DNA from: Larix sibirica
Taxonomy: Eukaryota > Streptophyta > Pinopsida > Pinales > Pinaceae
Assembly (NCBI GenBank): GCA_004151065.3
Contig: NWUY0300055906.1
Location: 15,555 to 28,175, forward strand
Reading direction: 5' to 3'
Length of the DNA: 12,621 nt
Position 1 is the stretch's first letter; each line of letters starts with the position of its first letter. Shown here piece by piece: positions 8,028-12,621 of this stretch. A program made the translations under genes and the position numbers. The notes beneath the pieces were generated by a model. That model saw only the letters and a list, made by a program, of their open reading frames with translations, was not told the origin of the DNA and ran no database searches.

Positions 8028-8184
8028 GACTACACATATAAGGAAGTAACTGTAGATAACTTCATTGTTGTTATACTTGGAGATAAGGACTTTGTAAAAG
8101 GTGGTAGTGGTACTTTTGTTGACAGTGGTCATAGTGACCATATTTTCATTTAATACACTAACTATGGAGGACCAGGAGTGCTTG
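8028..8184 (+). pseudogene. Vacuolar processing enzyme (legumain) exon, inactivated
   Basis: A single 157-bp exon of a vacuolar processing enzyme, an asparaginyl cysteine endopeptidase (family C13) that matures vacuolar proteins. The translation [38 protein letters not shown], then GGPGVL follows the family pattern closely. Family members read IF(I/F)(Y/F)YSDHGGPGVLG here. In this copy the first Tyr/Phe is a TAA stop (8151-8153), and the catalytic His of SDHGG has become Tyr (TNYGG, codon 8163-8165). Splice sites look intact: AG at 8026-8027 and G|GTAAGT at 8184/8185, splitting the Gly codon of GVLG as expected. No other exon (for example the EACESGS catalytic-cysteine exon) was found downstream, though long introns could place it outside. 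It is a pseudogene by stop and active-site loss. Confidence 0.87.
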
Positions 8185-10090
8185 GTAAGTAATAGCAGAA
8201 GATGCACTTTAGCATGTATTGTAGTCTATGTTAGGTTCATTGTGTTTCCTTCATCACTCTTTTTGATTCGGGCCATGGAAAAACTCTATGAACTTCCTTA
8301 GGCCTTGGTTACATTGGGAACTTAAAGGGGCACATAGCTTCCAAGCTGTAGGAGCAAGGAGTCATGTGAAACAAAAATGAACCAGAGCTCAAAATAGTGA
8401 ATTTCTTCAATTGGGTTTTTGTTTCTGTTGTGATTTCACGAGGGTGGATAAGTGCTGGATAGGGATTTTTGTGGATGGATATTTATAAAGCTTATTCTCT
8501 TATATTTCAAATTTCAAAGTGAAAGCTTTTGCATTGAAGAAACAAAGTTAATACTTGATGATTTTATTTTATTGATGTAGTTGTCAAAGCCATCAACAGA
8601 AATTGCATAGCATACAAGGTGCAGTCATTTTGGTGCATCTTAAATGCTAGTCGCTTTTGGAGCCTGTGGGCAGGTTTAATCATTCTACAACCTCAAATAT
8701 TTTATGTATTAAATTTGCTGTTGCATTACATCTTATTATCACCATTTGGAAATCTTCTATATGGCTATTTATTGGAATAGTGGACCAAATGACTATCATA
8801 CTTAGTAGTTATGTTCCTTCTAGGGTCAATTTGTCTGGACATTGGTCTCTATAGGCTAGATGGGGTCTATGTAAATAATGATGTTTATATTGGGTTCTAA
8901 GATGGATATATCTTTTATCAAAACAGAAGTCACGTTTAGGATTTTTTCACTACAAGAATTGTGCACCTTCTCAAAGGTTAGTACTTTCAATTCTAACTTG
9001 CAAAAATCAAAAGGGGCTTGGGCTTCTAGATATTTTAATGCGATAGAAGGTTTTAAGTTTGTAAATAGGGATTTAGGGCAAATGGAAGAGAAGCTATACC
9101 ATGAAAAGGTAAGGTAATCTTGAGGATTCCCACCTCGCAATAAATCTCAGTTTGAGCCTTTTTCCTTTTTAGATTTAAAATCTACAACGTGTGTGTTCAA
9201 GCCTCGAGGGAGGGTAATCCGAGTTTTATATCTCAACAAATTTATTGTTCCTTCCATCCAACATCATAAAAATGCTCATGGATATCCATTTCGCAGGATT
9301 AACCTAGTTATTGGAACATACTTGACATTCAAGGCATCTAGAACAACGTGAACCTCAACTGGAAGATATAAAAACTTGGTTCACAAGAGTGACTTATAGA
9401 ACTACCATTGGAATCCCCTCCATCTTGTTGACAAAGGGATAATAAATTATAATTAATCCAGTGTGCTGAACTGTTTTTGGACCTCAGTTGAAATTGATAG
9501 CTTCCCTCCTACCATAAATGGATGATATATTTGGGATAAAGGTTTGTCACTATTGAGCAGACTATACAAGTCTCGTTTTCATGAGTAAATTATTGTGCTA
9601 AATCAATGCTCGGCATCATTGAGTAAATTATCCAGAGTTAGGTTATTTCTCTTTTGATTGCACATATAGATGTTAAGAACATCTCTTTGAGAAATGTACA
9701 TCTCAAGAAAAGTGTGGAAGTTTCTTCAAGTTGGTTTTGTACTATCATGGTGCACAATGCCATTAAATTTGGAGAATAGAAAGAGAAATCTCCTGTTGAT
9801 CTTGGCGTGTTGTAATTGTAAGTTAGATTTATGTCTACAGGCTTAGAAGGTTTAGGAAGAACCTGTTATAATGTATGGGAAATGAATTAATAATCAGAGC
9901 CACGGATTTATGCATATCTGAGGTTTTTTTTAAACATTGGAGCTTCCCACAGCTAGTAAACCACCACCATCGGATTTTTCTCCAAGCTTAGAGATCAATG
10001 GCTCTCACCTAAGAGCTGTTGCAATTCTTTAGACAGTTTCTAAATTGAAACTTTTAAAGGTATTGGACTGTTAAGTCGTTTTCTATCATA
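8185..10090. other. Unassigned stretch downstream of the VPE exon
   Basis: This begins with a canonical donor (GTAAGT) and may be former intron. I searched by eye for the next protease exons (GMPT, YADDLI, EACESGS) and found none. Overlapping open frames on both strands at 8856-9140 show no family motif. A 12-bp word TGAGTAAATTAT repeats at 9582 and 9620. Nothing else is recognised. Confidence 0.45.
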
Positions 10091-10563
10091 GCTGGGCGTT
10101 TTCAGTGATGCCTGGGGCGTTTTCAATAATGCCTGGACGTTTTCAGTGATGTCTGGGGCATTTTCACTGTTCAGTCATGCTTGGATGTGTTCATTGGTGC
10201 ATGGACGTTTCTATTGATGCCTGGGGGATTTCAAAACAGTACTGGGCGAATTTGAATATGCTGTGGCGTTTTTCATCACTCCCGGGCAATTCTAAAAGTG
10301 TCTGGGGTGTTTTAATCACAGTTGGGCCAATTTTAGAAGTGCCTGGGAGAATCTAGAAGTCCCTAGGACGTTTTTATAACTGCCTGGGCGAATTTGTCTT
10401 GCTTGGGGCGTTTTTATAACTGCCTAGGCAAATTTATAGTTGCCTGGGGCTTTGCTATACATTAGTGGGTGTTTTGTTTGTTGCATGGGGCATTTTGAGA
10501 AGAGGTTGGGCATTTTTATCATTGTTGGAGTGTTCTGCTCATTGCCTGGGCATCTATTTAATT
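10091..10563. repeat. Minisatellite, about 23 diverged units of 19-22 bp
   Basis: The plus strand repeats a unit close to GCCTGGGGCGTTTTCAGTGAT, for example at 10110-10130, 10131-10150 and 10544-10563. I count about 23 units over 473 bp, an average of 20.6 bp; most are 19-22 bp and one has about 28. The core CTGGG is kept best. Two unit types alternate over much of the array: one with GGGCGAATTT-like cores and one with GGGGCGTTTT-like cores, giving a 40-41 bp higher-order period. Many units show TG or CA where others have CG, as expected from decay of methylated CpG. A small hairpin (CTAAGAA / TTCTTAG, 10566-10583) follows the last unit. Confidence 0.85.
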
Positions 10564-10583
10564 GTCTAAGAAATTTTTCTTAG

Positions 10584-12621
10584 TGGCTAAAGCTTATTTA
10601 CAATGAATGGCTTGATAGAATTGGAAGCCCAGAGTTCAATTTGAAACTCCCTTTCATAATATTTTGATTCATGGCATTGTTGGAAATGTTGAGGGGGGTA
10701 AAAACCTTTTGTTCTTATTCCTGTTTTATAATTCCCAATAGTTACACATAGGTTGCAGCCATTACCTACAACCTTCATCATACATGGAAATTAAAATATG
10801 TTGTATGGGGTGTTGGTCCTGGAAAAACTGGCAGAGCATGGATACTCATACAGGTATAAAGTGAGCAGTGCAATCAGACCTGAACACCAAGTTCATAGTG
10901 AATAGAGAAGTCAATGGAGATGTTGCATTCTGACTTGCATTAAGCAAAAGAGCCAAGACATGACCAAGACAAAGAGATACTTGAATCGCACGAAAAAACA
11001 AAAAGCAAGACTCAAAATAGTGAACAAGATTAACTTTCCACACAGGGTCCGTGTTGGTGAGTTGAGTGGGATATAAGTCCCTCGATTACAGATCATGCTC
11101 CTTGGAAACATTGGAAGTTTCATTGCGAATAGTTTCTTTTCATGGTTATGAATGCATTTTGTCATAGGAATTTAGTACATTAGGAGTACCACTGGTAGTT
11201 TTAGACCACCTGCTTTAGTCACCTATTTCAGGGTAGCATGAGGATATATTGCATGCATTCCTTTCTGTAAAATTCTACTCTCTCATTAAACACTTGTGCC
11301 AGGCCCATTCATTTGTATTCCTTTTGTGTTGTATCTATTTGATTAGTTTATGGTGCATTTTTGTGAGAATTTCTGTTGGATAGGTGCAGATTCCTCTGTG
11401 TTGAAGTCAGTGTTCGCAGAAGGGTTTTAGGATGATGCTCTTCCTAGTACGCACTTAATATAATGGAAAAGGTAATATTTATATAATGGAGGAGAATTAA
11501 GTATGCCATGTAAGACATTTGAGGTGTGGAAACTTCCTTTACCTAAAATATGCTGTGAATATTCACATTTCGTGTTATACTTTTTTTTGTCTTCCTTGGA
11601 TCCAAGGTTTGAATTTTGAGAGTACATTCAATGAGCATGGACATATACCAAGGGCTCCTTAGAGATGCTTGCAACAACAAATGGTATTTTTTTTAATTCT
11701 AAATAACAATAATAATTAATACCCTTTAATATCTAATGCTCAAAGTCCTACCTTCTCAATTGAGACCAGAATTGGAATTGTAAATATCTTCAAGTTGCAT
11801 AGTTTAAAGAGTATTGCGAATTTATTCATGTGGCTGATTTATTCACAGGGTTTTGATTGCTACCACAATATTGGCCAATAATATTTGCCTACCAAGGAAC
11901 AACTACCGTAGCACTATTGTCTTATGGATAGGCCTCCCTAATAATCATCCTTTTGCCATGATAATGCTTCTAGATATGTATTTTTTTGTTGAAGTGGCTT
12001 CAAGAAACACACCTTGAGATTGGGGCTGAACTGCACAACATGGACGTCCTTTGGCTTAGGTGCCAGGGTTGAAAGGTATATGTTCTACTAAATTTGTTCA
12101 GGACTTGTAGCTGGCCTCATCGCTCTTTGACATACCATCAGTGTGGCAGACCACAATGAGAATGGAACCCTGGGCAACTTAGAACTCTGTTAACCTCACT
12201 AGTGAACCAGGGCTATGTTGGAAAAGCATAAAATAGTGTGATTGACAAGAAGGTGGCCATTTAAATTATAATCAATGGCGGTTCTATCTTTTAAAGTTCG
12301 TCAATAATATATTTGGTGACATGGCAGTCAAGATGTATGCTTGAGGAAAGGGTGTGTATGTTAGATATTAGCATCTCCTATGATTGAAGGTGCAGGAGCA
12401 GACTACATATGTTCAAGGCATGGACCAAGTAGGAACTTGAACATGAATCTACATTGATTTGATGGTTTGTTTGGAGGCCTGACTTTCTACTTTCTTACTC
12501 CATATATGATTGTGAAAAATTTATTTCAAATGTAAGCCCATCTTTGGGTTCTATGAAAGGGGTACTGTTATCACATATATAGTAGCCGGGCTACCATACA
12601 TTATTTTTCAGATTCCAGTAC
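10584..12621. other. Unassigned stretch to the window end
   Basis: Several minus-strand open frames of 64-84 codons occur (10587-10781, 10846-11165, 11427-11627), but none shows a recognisable domain or codon pattern, and plus-strand frames are closed. No terminal repeats, primer-binding site or RNA gene was seen. The last bases (ATTATTTTTCAG then ATTCC, AG at 12611-12612) could be a splice acceptor, without support for an exon beyond. Confidence 0.45.

Noticed and set aside
8856-9140. Overlapping open frames on both strands (94 and 79 codons)
   Set aside because: They overlap almost completely and neither shows a known motif. Chance open frames in AT-rich DNA are likely; I could not run a protein search.
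10091-10563. CRISPR array
   Set aside because: The repeats touch each other without unique spacers, units are diverged, and the context is plant nuclear DNA; it is a minisatellite.
10690-10700. G-run as a second polypurine tract
   Set aside because: It is not followed by a TG-starting LTR, and no LTR pair or retroelement coding is nearby.
10820-10853. GVGPGKTG-like P-loop reading and a possible GT donor
   Set aside because: The similarity is short, no flanking ATPase motif exists, and the frame closes quickly.
10587-11165. Minus-strand open frames of 64-84 codons downstream of the minisatellite
   Set aside because: No recognisable domain; they overlap each other in different frames and look like chance.

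Overview
The window looks like non-genic plant nuclear DNA, most likely from a large repeat-rich genome such as a conifer's. It is AT-rich. It holds a plant-type LTR-retrotransposon primer-binding site (complement of initiator Met-tRNA), copia-type integrase debris, a decayed plant receptor kinase and one exon of a plant vacuolar processing enzyme with plant-type splice sites. I see no intact protein-coding gene, no rRNA or tRNA gene and no prokaryotic feature. The conifer assignment is inference from this decayed, gene-poor texture and cannot be proven from the sequence alone.

Layout. Positions 1-820 hold unassigned DNA, a 65-bp tandem duplication (288-417) and a TATA box / poly(A)-signal pair that may be part of an old LTR. 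Positions 820-1760 are very AT-rich, with many TTTGTA-like words. From about 2413 to 3630 lies a broken copia element on the plus strand: an integrase fragment containing a 60-bp duplication, a polypurine tract, and an LTR starting TGTTAG at 3046. Next to it, on the minus strand, is the 5' end of a second LTR element: an untranslated leader (about 3631-4361), a primer-binding site (4362-4373) and only the last 26 bp of its LTR (4374-4399).

That LTR stub abuts a minus-strand pseudogene (about 4400-6300) of a leucine-rich-repeat receptor kinase resembling phytosulfokine receptors. Recognisable parts, from N to C terminus, are an LRR N-terminal cap, a few LRRs, a membrane segment, a duplicated glycine loop and the kinase catalytic loop. 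The pseudogene stops in the catalytic loop at an ambiguous base (n, 4400), exactly where the LTR stub begins.

Positions 6300-8027 are mostly unassigned. Positions 8028-8184 are one plus-strand exon of a vacuolar processing enzyme (legumain, peptidase family C13) flanked by good splice sites. It carries an in-frame stop and has lost the catalytic histidine. The rest, to 12621, has no recognisable gene. Its one striking structure is a 473-bp minisatellite (10091-10563) of about 23 diverged units of 19-22 bp, in which two unit types alternate over much of the array.

Nothing here suggests genes working together. The window records transposon insertion, truncation and pseudogene decay.
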